Source of the DNA: Chamaecyparis obtusa
Taxonomy: Eukaryota; Streptophyta; Pinopsida; Cupressales; Cupressaceae
Assembly: GCA_027943335.1 (NCBI GenBank)
Contig: BSBK01008423.1
Coordinates: 1 to 64,000 of the forward strand
Direction: 5' to 3'
DNA length: 64,000 nucleotides
Position numbers and translations under genes: made by a program. This document shows, in pieces, positions 34,049-47,227 of the stretch. Each line of letters begins with the position of its first letter. Position 1 is the stretch's first letter. Under the pieces are notes generated by a model, which saw only the letters and a program-made list of their open reading frames with translations, did no database searches and was not told where the DNA came from.

Positions 34049-37000
34049 ATGAGCCAACCAGAGTCAAGCCAAGCATCATCTAGTGGGGAAGCCATGGAAC
34101 AAGGTGGTGAGGATAAAGGAAAACCCAAATTCTCAGAAGAATTTGTCAAATTTCTCCCTCGTTCAAATTAGAACAAAAAGGTTAATGATGAAGTTTTCCA
34201 AGATTTAATGGTAGATTGTAGGGATCTTGTTACTCCATCAGGCTCTGGTTACACAATCTTTACATATTTCTACAATAACAGAGGTAAATCTATCCCAATT
34301 TTCAATGCATGGGCTTTAGGCATGGCTAAGATAATTGTCCCTGATGTTTTCTTAGATGTTGACCTCATTATTGAGCTAGCTAGGCTATATGATCACATCT
34401 CAAAGACTATTAGGAAAAGTGACCAGTCAACCCTAGTAACTCTGGATAGGGGGTCTTGCATGAAGGATTTTGATTTCTATTCCTCATCCTCCACATAGAT
34501 AGACTTAAGAAAGGAAAGGGAGAAGTATACAAGCCAAGTAGGACTTGTAAAAATCCAGATAGTTAGGCATATCCCTAAGATTGGAAAGTATATAGACCCT
34601 CTCCCAACACACATGAATGCTCCCTATGAGTTTAAGTCCCTCAACTTCTATATGAAGTTTCTATGGCATGGATTGTGTAGAGTTTTAGGGATGGATGGAG
34701 ATGCAGAGATGTTGCCAGCAGACCTCTTGATGATTATCTTGGACATTCAAAATTCCCATGCTAATACAGATTATGATTACATCTAGTATGTAATTGATAG
34801 AATGCATGAAGGCTTAGTGATGATTAAGCAAGACAAGAAGCCCGTAAGGTTCATGCATTATTCCCTTATGATGCACTTAATTTTGTACTTTAATGTTAAT
34901 AGCTTGAATGTGCATATGCTGAGGCCTAGGATTATGTTTGATGGTCAACCTAATCCATTACAATATTGGTTGAGGGTGTGGAATTACACCTCTAATGAAT
35001 GTGACTTCTGTGCTTTTCAAAATTGGATAGTTTTCCCAATTTTGAAAATGTTAGGGAAAAATGTAACAAGGTTACCAATTAGGGTATTAAGGCTGCTTGG
35101 GCTCCAACAATATGTTGATAAATGGCAGACATGCCATAATTGAGGTGATTTTTACTTGGGTGAGAACTTTACATTGATCAGAGTATATGGATTCCCACAA
35201 CCCCCACATATGCTCCCAAAGGATGTGCCTCCAAGAGTTGCTTAGTTAGAATTCATTTGGTAGCTGATATGGATTGACAAGGAGCACTTGACACCCCATA
35301 GGAAGGGCACTTTCACTCCATGGAAGTTCAGGGTAGGAAACTTCTTGATTGGTAAGAGGGAACTACCACATCTCAGTTCATGGTTGAATCATTTCAAGTT
35401 GACCTCTGGTATCTATAGGTATGTGGACTCTGAGAATTTTATCAAGATTGCTAGAATGATATTAATTACCAACCTTGGTACAATTAGGGAACATGAGGGA
35501 TGTGATGATGAGGATGTAATAAGCAACATAATGGATGAAGATGAGATTGGTAAAGGCTTACCAAATTTTATGACTTATTGAAATTGTAGGCTCAAGTAAA
35601 AAAGGCTAAAATTGCCTTTGGTAGTTTCTTCCTTGATCTCCCCTACTTAAAAAGAATTGATAGAATGGTTGAGATGCATGGTACTCTATCTAGTTAGCTA
35701 GAGAGACAGCTAAAGGAGGAGTTGGATGTAGGGAAAGGTTACTCTTCTTCTGATTATGAAGATTATATTGATGGGTCACAAGAAGGTGACAGTCCACCTC
35801 AAACCAATGACCCCCGTGTGATTGATATCAGTCAAGACTCAGCAGAGGAAGAGGATGTACCCAAACCACCATAAAAAAGATAGAGACTTGAGGTAGGTGG
35901 GCCCTCCAAAGAAAATAAATAGAGGAAAGTAATAGATAAAGCTTTAGCTTTAGTGCGTGGTGACCAAGCCTACTATCACCATTTGAGAAAGAACATCAGA
36001 GAAGGAAAACAGGTGGCCTCACACGAGGAGGAAGAATTGCCTTTGTTTCTTGGAAAAGATGAAATAGAACTATACCAAGAGGAATTTCTTAATGATGATC
36101 AATTCATCAAGAGTGAGGAATTCAAGAATTTCCTCATTTGGAAGAAGCAACAAGATATTTCAAAGGCATTACTTGGGGGCACTGATCCTGATGATGAAAC
36201 TTTGAAAGCTCTAGTTGCTTATGACCCTAAATCAGAGAACATCTCTATTGAAGAGGCTAGGGAGATGGTCAAATCTAGTGGAATGCTTTTGGTGCCTAGA
36301 AGAGATTTGACATCAACATTCATCATTGATTAGATTAGGAAACAACCTAGAGGTATCCTATCCTATGGGGCTCATATTGGAGATATGATCAGGGGAAGTG
36401 GGTATGACCCCAGATCCCAAGGTTTGGAAATGTGGTCCCTAGCACCAAGAACCCAAAAACCATCCTTAGTTAGCATAGAGGATAAAATGGAAGGGGAAAA
36501 GATCATTTGGACTGTCCAAAACACCAGTGATCTTGAAGTGTCAAAGACTGTGACACATTTTTCTCATCTGAATGAAGCTAAGACAGCCCAACTGTCAAAT
36601 AGATATGCAAAATTGTTTGAAAGTTTAGTAACTATAGCAAAGGACAGAGACAAAGGGTTGATGAAAATTAAGGTCTTGGAAGAGGAACTAGAAGAATTGT
36701 AATCCAAGCTTGAAGAAGCTCCAAGGCAACTCCCCCTCTAATTTTAAAAATTGAGGCTAGAGAGCAACTAGTGGCAGAGACTTCTGATAGGGGAGTAGAT
36801 GAGTCAGAGAAAAACAAGCTTGATATAGCCTTAAGGGCCATCTCTGACATTATCCAACATAGGTGTGAAAAGATCAAGGAGAAAATGGAATCAGTCCATA
36901 GATCATGTACTATATTGTAGAAGATTAGTGAGAATGTAAAAGCTGTAGTGGCCACTTTGGAGCCACTTTTTAATGTATGGTCTAGAAGAAGTGCCCTGTT

Positions 37001-37537
37001 TGAGAAATTAGAGGCACTGCAACCTCATCAGAAAGACATCCCAAAGGTAGTTACTGAGGTGGGGGAAAAAATTGAGCTGATTAGTACTACTTGGGGCTTC
37101 TTCAAGGGAAAAAAAAATCAGATAAAGGACAAGATAGCCATGTTTGGCCCAAGTTACAAAAAATATTCACCTTCGGTTTATGGGAATGATGGTAATATTA
37201 TGAGCTTAGAAGAATAGAAATCAAGCATGGGTCAGTTGATAATCAAGCAGGTGGCCTTTCTTAGTAATGATGGCTCTTTAGACATGGATGGTTGCAACAA
37301 CATTCTTGATGATTTGATCAAAGTTGAAAATGGTTGTATCAAGTTTGTTGCTAACACAAAAGCCATTACTAACTCGAGGTGGGAAAGAAAAATCAAGCTA
37401 TTGCAGGATTTGCATGGATACAATTGGCCTTCAGAAGATGATGTGGTAGCTTGGGATAAGAGTACCAAACCAAAGAAGAAGAAGCCAATTGCCATTGAAC
37501 TAGAAGCAGAAGAAGAGTCAATCACACCTGGCACATG
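34049..37537 (+). pseudogene. long ORF upstream of gag (Ogre-type ORF1 position)
   Basis: About 1,160 codons from ATG 34049 to TGA 37536, moving through three frames (shifts near 35,580 and 36,700-36,950). The N-terminus is Ser/Glu-rich (MSQPESSQASSSGEAMEQGG). The middle is rich in aromatic residues (PLQYWLRVWNYTSNECDFC, TPWKFRVGNFLIGKREL). The C-terminal third is charged and coiled-coil-like (IKVLEEELEEL), ending in a Lys cluster and ELEAEEES. No enzyme motif was seen. It precedes a gag of the same element. Ogre-group elements are known to carry an extra ORF before gag, whose function is unknown. Stops are mostly TAG where Gln would fit. Confidence 0.6.
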
Positions 37538-38744
37538 ATCCTAAAATACAGGGAGTGTAACTATCATATAGAGAATGATGTAGGTTATCTTGAAATGGTG
37601 GTCATCATTCATGTAACAACCTTATGCAGTTACTCAGAAGTATCTTTAGACAAAGGTGCCACTTGTGAAGATTCCATATGATGAGAATCAACTTCCTGTT
37701 TCTTTTAGTTTCTTATCATTATGTAATATACTTTTTGTCTCTAGAGCACGATGTTGTCCTGCCTATCCGAAGCTTGTTGCATCCTTTCTTTGATGATTCC
37801 AAGATAGCCAGTGATATAAATAGCAAGTTTTCCTTTTTTGTAAAGGGTGGTGAATGCTATTTTGTAAAGAGAGTTTTGATAATAGTACTTTGGTCCTACA
37901 ATTTTTTGTCAAGAATTTACTAATGCAGTAAAATGTCAATAAAATATACTGGAACTCCTTTTCATATTCTGATTGTCTTCATGTATGGATGTTGAATTAT
38001 TTTATGTATTAATTTGTAAGGCATTTTGATACATTGTTTACAAGGTAGATGGTGGGGTTGAGCTTAAGTTTCTTTCAAGGGAAGGGTAAATCTTAAGGGA
38101 GATCTATGAAAATTCATAGTTTGTCTAAGAATTTGATAACAAGATGATAAAATGGGAGAATGATGTGTAAGGAACCTCATTTGGGTTTTGGGATATTTGT
38201 TTTGAAGGGTTTTCTGTTGATGTATGTTTTCTGACTCTGATGCCCTAGGATTTGGCACTGGTCTTAGCTTAATTTGCATTTTTCACCATCAACAATTCAA
38301 ATAATCAATTCATTTTAAGTTTTGTTGTATAATCTAAATGTATTTTATTCATGTCAAGGACATGGATAACTGTTGTAATGCTTTAAAGAAGCAGATCTGA
38401 AAGGTAAACCCGCCTGGGCTTAAAGCTAAAAGTGAAGAAGGTTTTTTAACCTTAATACCTTAGTGTTTAAATTTTGTTAGATGCATCTGTTGGGAGTGTT
38501 AAGAGTTATATATCAGATGTTTCTGATTCCTGTTTATCATCTACAAGTTTGAGCACTAAAAAAATTGGTGACTTTGTTGGGGACCGATATTGCACAATGG
38601 ACTTGTTACATTTTTGTTAACCATCTATTGTTGTTGCAAACTAGTTTACAAATTTCTATTCCCACTTGTTCATGGGTGGTGACTCTAAGATATGTGTTTA
38701 CCAGTTGCTAGTACTTTGGTAAAACTTAGATATATCTTTTATTG
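37538..38744. other. spacer between ORF1 and gag
   Basis: Non-coding, about 1.2 kb. The ORFs at 37678-37923 (plus) and 38064-38279 (minus) have no recognisable content. It may hold the intron or promoter region between the two ORFs of the element. Confidence 0.4.
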
Positions 38745-40441
38745 AAAACACCGTGAGTCGACAAAGATTTACTAGGTCATATTATAAGGATCATCTAGAG
38801 AGTAATATGGGTGATGAAATCCATATGCCTACTAGAAAAAAATGTTATAGGATAGGTATTTTCAATCCTAATTCTCCTAGACCTTCTAGAGATTGAATTC
38901 CCACACATGTTCCTAAAGAAGCCTCTTCTTCTTCTGATGATCTTGAACCTATTAGGAAAACCAAACCTAGTGTAGACAATCCTTCTCAGGAAGATGAAGT
39001 CATAGATATAGGGTTTTTCCTTGGAAGAGAATGTCTAGATCCATAAGGAGAAACCTCTGCTATAGAGAATGCCTCTCATGATTCTGAAAAGTTGAGGGAG
39101 GAAGTAATAGCCTTGAGAAAGAAAGAGCGTGAGAAATTGTTAGAAATTTATAATAGAAGAAAGGTGCGGGAATAACATATCTATGAGTTACTTAGGGAGA
39201 GACAAGAACTCATGAGAAAAAAAAAGAATAATGAGCTCCAGGCTAAAAGCCTAAATCAAGATTTCAAGGGTTTAGACAATGAATTATTTGGTGATATGGG
39301 AGCTTTGAGAAAAAAAGTTTATGGTAGTGAGCCTAATCCAAAGAAAGATGAGTTTGAAGGAGAAGGCCCTGTTCTAAGTTAGTTGCATCCATCAGAAGTT
39401 AAGAGAAATGAAGATCTCATAAATGCTATAAGGAATGCATATGACAAAGGAAAACAAAAGATAATTGGTATAAGTATAAATGAACCTAAGAGGAATACTG
39501 TTATTCCTAATGTTGTGTCCCCGACCAATTTAGAATTAGAAAAGGCTAGAAAGGATTAGGAGGATTTGGCTATCTAGCTAGACAAAATGGAATTGGAGGC
39601 TACTGCATATGAAATGAAAAGGAAGATTTCTTTCTTGCATGCCAACATGAATACGACTACTAGTAGCCTAGTCCTTGTTAATATAGGGATAGTGCCACAA
39701 AACTAACCCTATGTTACAATGCCCAATCCCCAAGTTGCAATTCCCAAACAAGCTTCCCTTGGACCAGTTTTAAATACCAATCTAACAATCCCATCGACTG
39801 GTGGTCACATGGGAAATGTAACCTGCCAAAATATTGGAGGAGCAACACAAGTCCCACAAAATTTCCAAAGAAGACTAGTTCACTTGGATAGATATAGACC
39901 TTTATTCTTTGATGGTATCCCTGGTCAGCCTAATGTTATCCCAAATGAGGTAAGAGAGAAGATCCCTAAGTTTACTAGAAACAATGTTGTTACATGTGAA
40001 GAGCATATGAAGTTTTTTACAGATAAAATTAATGACTATGAAATTGAACATGAAGAAGTTGTAATGAAGCCTTTTGTTCAGTGATTAATTGAAGATGATA
40101 GGGATTGGTATAGAGGTCTGCCAAAAAATAGCATTGCATCATGGGAAAAATTTGTTAAGAGCTTTAAGGAGCTGTATGCAGAACATGTTATAAACTCAAG
40201 TTATATGCTCAATGAATTCAACAATATCAAAAAGCATCAAAATGAGAGCATGTTTGAATTCAATGGTAGGTTTCAAAAGGCAATGTATAAATTATTTCAA
40301 GTCTTGAGACTAGATGATGTAGTTTGCTTGACCACATATTTTAATGCCTTGGATGGGAAGATGTCATATCTTTTGAGAGATAAAAGTCCTCGTACTCTGA
40401 GAGATGCTTTCAAATTGGCTATAAATATTGAAAGTAATAGG
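38745..40441 (+). pseudogene. gypsy copy B gag
   Basis: A Glu/Lys-rich N-terminal half (VSRQRFTRSYYKDHLESNM, then LREEVIALRKKEREKLLEI, coiled-coil-like) leads to a Pro/Asn linker and the capsid part: RYRPLFFDGIPGQPN, CEEHMKFFTDKINDYEIE, DRDWYRGL, SFKELYAEHV, and TLRDAFKLAINIESNR. Several TAG/TAA stops. The text ends abruptly at AGTAATAGG (40441), where an unrelated sequence starting TGTAGTGG begins. Copy A continues through that point, so copy B is interrupted by an insertion here, not ended by decay. Confidence 0.8.
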
Positions 40442-41754
40442 TGTAGTGGTGGATAAAGATGTAGGGGATCTATCTTTACCCTTATTACATTTATATTGTT
40501 ATATTTATGTGAGAAAAAGGGGGAAAGTATAAGATCTATCCCTAATCCAAATTCCCAAAAGAGAGATCCAAATTGATTAATCATAAAGAAGTGATCAATG
40601 CACAAATGAATCAAACAATGGAGAATATGAAGAAAGGAGGAAATCCTATAATTCACTATAGAAACTATGTGCTTGAAATATTAAATGAATAGAAAGTAAA
40701 TACTAACCTCAAAGTAGGTAAAATCTAGAAAATGCTGATTTTTGATGTCTATGCACAGTTTCAGGGAATTCTGCAACGTGCTCTGGACTGTAAATACTGA
40801 GATGGAGAAAACCCAAAAAATTTTTGTCCTTCTGAGGTTAGGTAGACTTTGACCCAAATAATGGGGCACAATCTTACCTCGGGGAATAATCTTACCCCTC
40901 ATTGAAGGTTGTCCTTGACCTAAAATAGCTTTGACGGAAATTCTGTTCGCGAATCTCGGAAGTTCACCGAAAAGGGTATCTAGATCTGAACTTCAATTCA
41001 CTTTCTTGTACCTATACTTGGAAGAAAAATGGTTTTTTTTGTTTGGATGGGGGGTTTGCCTTGGTCAAACCCCAGTTTGGAATTAACCTTGAAATGTAAT
41101 TTAATTTGCAATATATAAACAAAGTAAATGGAACTATTCACCTTGCTTATGTTGAAATCCTTGTGGAGGATTTGAATCCTTGAATCCACAAGTATGGATG
41201 CTCCAAATGAATGTAGGAATGTATGTAGGATGTCTCAAATCAATGACATTAGATCTTCAACACCAATCTTGAATGGATCTTGGCATAGGAAGAGGCTTGG
41301 ATGAATGTAGATGGAGAAATCTTCAACAAGAGGGCTCCATAGAGATTGAATCCTTCAATAGCTAACAATGGATCTCTTTGATGAATACTTGAATGCTTGA
41401 TTTCTTGAAGATGAATGAATGCTTGCTTGCTTTCCTTCTCCTTCTTTCTTTCTTGATTGCTCTTGAAACTTGATTGAGAGATTATGAGATGAGATGGAGA
41501 AAATGAGAGAGGAAGGCTCCCTTTTATAGTGATCAAGGGCACAAACTCCTAGAGAAGGCTGACATTGGAGAATTAAATCCCAATTAACCTTAACCCCTAG
41601 AAATGGACCTAGATTAAATGCAATTTAAGAGTTTACGGTTCTGAAATCTGAAATAGCCGACCCATAAGCGAGAAAATAAAACTTTTCAAAGCCTAACATC
41701 TTGAAACTCCCAAAACTTGAAAATTGGACTTGGGGTCAGGGTTGAGGTTGACTT
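40442..41754 (-). mobile_element. distal part of a long LTR (gypsy-4 3' LTR, candidate)
   Basis: Starts TGTAGTGG at the break in copy B gag (so ends CCACTACA on the minus strand). Non-coding. The sequence is interrupted at about 41755 by the 14.6-kb gypsy element and would resume at 56326. Together the pieces could form one LTR of about 2.75 kb reading on the minus strand. Inferred from nesting only. Confidence 0.4.
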
Positions 41755-42990
41755 CGTGTGTTTGAAATTTGTACCTAGCTATGGACACAACACTTTAGTA
41801 AAACATTATAGGTCAGCAAATCGAGAAATCTGCAATATGAATGAAATAAGCTAACCAGGTGATTTACTGCCTTCTAGTAGGTGTGAGTATGGTATTCTTA
41901 GATTCAGATTGAGATTAGTGACAATGCAACACCTAAATGAAGAATTTAAATGATGAAAGCAATGCAATATGAATGCAAATTAATCTAATTTTTTTGGATT
42001 TTGTGTGCAATAAGATGAAAACTTGATATGAAACTAATCTAGAATGAATTGGAATGGTATGCAAATTAATCTAACAATGATATGCTATGAACCCTAAAAA
42101 AAAATAACAAAAATCTCACAATTGCCTTGTTCACAAAAGCTTGATTCTTCAGATGCAAATTCGGTAGAGTAAGGATGCAAATTCGAGGGATCCTTTTGTG
42201 AGGAGCTAAGCCTTGATTATATAGAAATCCAGGGCTTAAGGATGCATTGAAAAAAGCCATAAATCATTCTTGATAAACTCAGGTTGATTTTTGAGTTAAC
42301 AAGAAATTAGGAATAGATCAACTCATAAAATCATGCAAAAATCACTTTTTGACTCAAAATAGAGTTTAGTTCACTTTTTCAACTCATCATCAGATGTTGA
42401 GTTTAGAAAGTTAACAAATTTGAAATTGATAATTGATTTAAAGTTGACTGCTTTTCTGATTGTGCATGATTTAATATGAATTAATTTAAAAATAAAGTGA
42501 TTTATTCTCAACTTAACTGATTTTGAATTAAAACAATTGATTTATGGGTTAATCAATTATTAAATCAAACTTTTATTCCAAACTATATAATTAAATAGTG
42601 ACAATTGGATTTAATTAATTAAATAAGAATTTAATTAATTATTCTTAGGATTTTTGATTTATTGTCAAAATTAAATAATATAAATTAGGAATAAATATAA
42701 TTAAATATAATTAAATAATTAAGTGGAAAAATTAAATTAATTAATTAAATATTCAACATATTCAATTAATCAACTTTAGGATAAATAATGACATTTATCG
42801 CCAAATAATATTCAATTAAAGATAATTAGGATAATTAGGAATATTCCCCAATGTAGAATTAAGATAATCAATTAGGGTTTTGATAAACTGATGTGCAGAT
42901 GTGCCTTAGGTTAGGACTTTGATGTCGATTTTGTTTGATTTGATGATGTAGGAGGTTAATGAGCCTATAGCCCATTGTTGGGGTATTACA
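41755..42990 (-). repeat. 3' LTR of the Tat-type element
   Basis: On the plus strand runs from GTGTTTGAAATTTGTACC to GGGGTATTACA. Very AT-rich in its middle (42,480-42,800). It matches 55149-56325 closely, but has about 40-60 extra bases around 42,150-42,230, where the other copy skips from GATGCAAATT to AGAAATC. Confidence 0.92.
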
Positions 42991-45379
42991 TTTTGCCCTT
43001 CTTTGAATTACTGTGTGAAGTGCAATGGTTCAAAGATTAATCTATTTTTGATAAAGATGTGGACTCAGTTATGTGATGAAGAAATTGATCCCTGAGAGAT
43101 TAACCGATTCTGAGACAAAAATCAATTGATAGATTTGAAGATATTGGTGATTCAGGTTCCGATTGACCAGGAACTAAGATGATGCTAACTATATCAACAA
43201 TGAATTGGTGATTATGAAGAAGTGTCAAAACACCTAATTTTGAAACTATGATTACGAAGAAGTGACTGTCCTGACTCCAGACCTGATTGTCCAAAGGAAT
43301 CGAAAGAATGTCAAATCTAAACCCTTTAGTTACGAAGAACCAAGGAAATAACACTAATGAACCATGGTTACAAAGAGTTGATACAATTTACAAGATTAAG
43401 AGAATACCAGATTGATATGGCTCTCGATGAATCTGATATGCCCCAAGCAATGTGCCCCTAGCGATGAGGTCTTTTGATGAATCAACAACTAGATGTGGTT
43501 GTTGTCTTGATTACTGAAAGAAAGATTGATTACATATTTGATTGATGTGCAATACCATGCCCCCTTTGGGATGAAAATCAAAATATGACAAGAAAAGATA
43601 GCACTGAATGGTTTAGAAGCATGTTAATTGATTTGAGAAGTGGTTGTGCATGTTCAGAGATGTGTTCTACATCATTTAGAGGTCCTAGAGACCAAGTTTG
43701 ACTAGGTTTGACCATGAGTTGACCATGGTTGACCAAGTTGAAATTTAGATAGTTTGATGTAAGATAATCAGTTAAGTTGAATTCTAGATTTCTTTGATGA
43801 TTGGAAGGTCAATTATGCAAGCAGTCAACTGTCCTAGGTTCAAAAATTTTAAATCATGATTTTGACAATGTAAATGATCTCAAATTTTGATTTTGATCCC
43901 AAAAATGGATTCAAAACATCAAAATTAGCCAGGGGTGCCTACTTGGTGATCTATTAAGAAGATATTCATGTGATACTCAGTCTTTGTGTCATGTTTAGCA
44001 TTGTTTTAAAGAATTGTTTGAGTGTCAAGCTGATTCGACAATTGTGAGATCATGCAATCATGCAAAGTGCAAATTGACATGCAAAATGAAATGCAAACCT
44101 AAAACCTAGGACTTAGTCACTGATCATGTGTTGGTCATTTTCATCACTGAATATTTTATTAGGTAACAGGATAAATCAATACAATATCCACTAGTTAGAA
44201 AACTATGAAACTATGAATATTGATTTTTGCGTCAAAGTCAATACAACACCCACTAGCTAGACAACTATGGACATATGAATATTGATTTTGTTTTTGGAAT
44301 GTCGGATTAGATATAAGCACCAAGGCATAAACACTAGGATGACTTGAATACCATCTCCATTTTGATATAGCAATTTGTATAAGCATCAGAATAGGAACGT
44401 TGTGATGACCTGAATATGCCTTGCGTACAGACACACCAAGCAAAGGAGAGATAATTCTCATTCTTACGTGAATTTACTCGTAGTGACCCTTTATCATTCA
44501 CATCCTTGGGTATCAACATGTTTCACAGTAGAGAAGAAGAAATCACTTAAAAAGAAAAAGTTAGATCAAACTTCCTTGAATTTTCTGGGTATCAATGGTT
44601 GAGGTACATGTGGCCATCCAATCATGATGGAGGCACTTATAGTGGACACCAATTCAATCCAAAATTTCCAAAGTTATTAGATTTTCACTTAAAGTATAAA
44701 AAAAAGAAAAGATTATGCCCCCAGTCATCACTCTCTAAATCCTATAAAGGACATCATCGAAGAGCTTGAAAGGATACAATATGCAAAAATCTCAATGTGA
44801 ATCAGTAAGCATACAAAGAAGATTAAAGCACGCAACAAAGATTGTTTTTGTTCACATTGATGTTTGTTTGTGTTTGATTGCAAAATCCTTTCTGGTGAGG
44901 AGATAGACAGATAGACTCGGATGTAGCTTCAAATAACTTTTGACTGGATATGACATGTCTGAGGTACTGAGGACTGTAGGATATGACATTGATTGCCCCC
45001 AAGTTTGAACATTGATAGGATACCAATGCTTTTGCTGACCAACTTTATTGAAAACAAGGATATATACAAGCAGATTGAAAGCTGGGAAATACCAAGATTG
45101 TTCTGATAGATGGAGTGTTTTCAACAAGTGGCACCCATTTTCTGGGTTTTCACCATCTTGGCAGAGATTCTATTTTTGCTACCAAGGCACTTGTTTCTAG
45201 GTTTTCACCAAGGCATTTTTTCTTTTTCTCATTTTTTTGTATTTTTCATTTGTTTCATTTTTTTTGTGATTCATCAAGGTGCCTATTTGTTAGGTTTTCA
45301 CTAGGATGATCATTTTTTTCAGGTTTTTTTTTTTTTTTTAAATAAAATTTTCAGGACATTTTACCATAGACTGAATATC
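42991..45379 (-). other. 3' non-coding region of the Tat-type element
   Basis: About 2.4 kb between the pol stop and the 3' LTR. No ORF with content. It contains a two-copy repeat around TCAATACAA(T/C)A(T/C)CCACTAG (about 44,175 and 44,240) and three GGTTTTCAC(C/T) repeats (45,150-45,305). The polypurine tract is probably AAAGAAGGGCAAAA, directly before the LTR. Confidence 0.6.
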
Positions 45380-46711
45380 TTAGGCATGGAATTTCTTCAG
45401 ATGGAGAACGTTGATTGGTTCTTAGAGCTGTTCTCCTTTAGTCATTGAGAGTTGATAGGCTCCAGAGCCAAAAGTAGTAGTGATAACAAAGGGACCCAAC
45501 TAGTTGGGTTCAAACTTCCCCTTGCGTTCTCGATGTGATTGATTTTTAAGAATTTCTCTCAAGACTAGATCACCAACCTGGAATTCGCTATGTCTAAATT
45601 TCTTGTTGTAGCCTCTAGATAGTCTTTTTTGATATACTCTAAGATGATCATATGCTTCTTGTTTGTGCTCATCTAGTAGTTCAAGTTCTTGCAGCCTAGA
45701 CACTCTATAGTCATCATTAGTTACAAGACCATGCATTCTGATTCTTAGTGATGGGATTTCAACGTCAATAACTAGTATTACTTCAGACCCATAAACTAAA
45801 GAGAATGGTGTAGCCCTAGTGGGCATTCTAATACTTGTTCTATAGGCCCAGAGAGCTAGATTGATCATGAGATGCCAGTCTCTTCCTATTTTATTAACTA
45901 TGCGATGTAGGATCTTCAATAGATTCTTGTTTGATACTTCTGATTGTCCATTCCCTTGAAGATAATATATGGATGACCAATGTTGTGTAATCTTGAATTT
46001 AGAGCACAAGGAATCCAATTCCTTATTTTTAAATTGACCACCATCATCTGTGACTATTGAATGCAGAATTCCATACTGACATATGATGTAATTCAGAATG
46101 AACATTGAAATTTGTTTTCTGGTTGCTTGAGTCAAGGCGACTGCTTCTACCCATTTTGTAAAGTAATTTGTAGCTGTAATGATATGGGTATGTCCATTGG
46201 AAGAATGTGGATATATAGCTCCTATAAGATCAAACACCCATTTTTGGAAAGGCCATTGTGTAGTAAAGGGAAAAAGATCTCTCCCTAGTGCATGAATCAA
46301 GTTTCCATGTAGACATTTTTGACAGTTCTTAGCATACTTGATAGCCTCTTTTTCCATTTTAGGCCAATAGTACCTAGCCCTAATAAGTTTTCAAGCTAGT
46401 GTTAAACCATTGGAATGTGATCTACATATACTATCATGGACTTCCTCCAATGCACATTGAGACTCTTCACATTCTAAACATCTAAGAAGTGTATCATCTA
46501 GACTCCATTTGTACAGATCATTACCAATTATGACATACCGGGATGCATTTTGAATAAGGTAATGTTTCTCATGGTAGTTGAAGGAATTAAGGATGATTTG
46601 GTCTTGAAGGTAGGAGAAAAGGTTTTTGTATCTAGAAGAATCATGACCAACAACCGTGTAAATCATGGGGGTTTCAGGGGAATCATATGCAGGGAATGAC
46701 AATGCTTCCAC
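45380..46711 (-). pseudogene. integrase of the Tat-type element
   Basis: Zinc-binding HHCC part VHDSICRSHSNG ... NCQKCLHGN, split by a stop. Catalytic core: KWVFDLIGAI (first Asp), SIVTDDGGQFKNKEL (second Asp) and QGNGQSEVSNKNLLKIL (Glu), all present. The C-terminal module reads FQVGDLVLREILKN and, after a TAG, LGPFVITTTFGSGAYQL. The product would insert the cDNA into chromosomes. Damage is limited to stops near 46,390, 45,500 and the 3' end, so it is one of the better preserved domains here. Confidence 0.88.
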
Positions 46712-46744
46712 TAGGAACTCGTAATGTAGCTCATGTTTGGGCTG

Positions 46745-47185
46745 CTATAGTAGGGATGATAGCATTGCCATAGCATCAACAACCTTATTCTCCATTCTGG
46801 GAATTTTCTCAAATGTGATAGATATGAAATATTTCTTTAAGTCATCTACCATGCATTTATATGGAACAAGCTTCTCATCTTTTGTCTGGTACACATAATT
46901 GACTTGGTGTATTACTAGCTGTGAGTCTCCATGAATGTACAACTCTGTTACTTGCCACTCTATTGCTATCTTCATTCCATTAAGTAGAGCTTCATTTTTA
47001 GCAATATTATTTGTGCAAGGAAACTTTATTTTGAATGCTTTAGGTATTGAGTAACCTTAAGGTGTTATGAACAATATGCCTACTCTAGATCCATTATGTG
47101 TGTAAGAGCCATCAAAGAAAAGATGCCAAGTCCTATAAGATATGTTCATGATGGATGAATCAAGAAATTCCATCTGTAATGGTGT
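46745..47185 (-). pseudogene. second RNase H of the Tat-type element
   Basis: WHLFFDGSYTHNGSRVGIL (first Asp), CTNNIAKNEALLNGM, LYIHGDSQLVIHQV and ENKVVDAMAMLSSLL give an archaeal-type RNase H between the normal RNase H and integrase, the standard Tat arrangement. A TAA follows FITP. The Glu of the AEYEA motif is displaced (AKNEA). Confidence 0.82.
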
Positions 47186-47227
47186 ATCATCAAACATGGG
47201 TGCATAAACTAACTGATCTACAATGAC

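Noticed and set aside
45110..45309. Overlapping Phe-rich ORFs
   Set aside because: Arise from T-rich GGTTTTCAC repeats in the 3' region of the Tat-type element.
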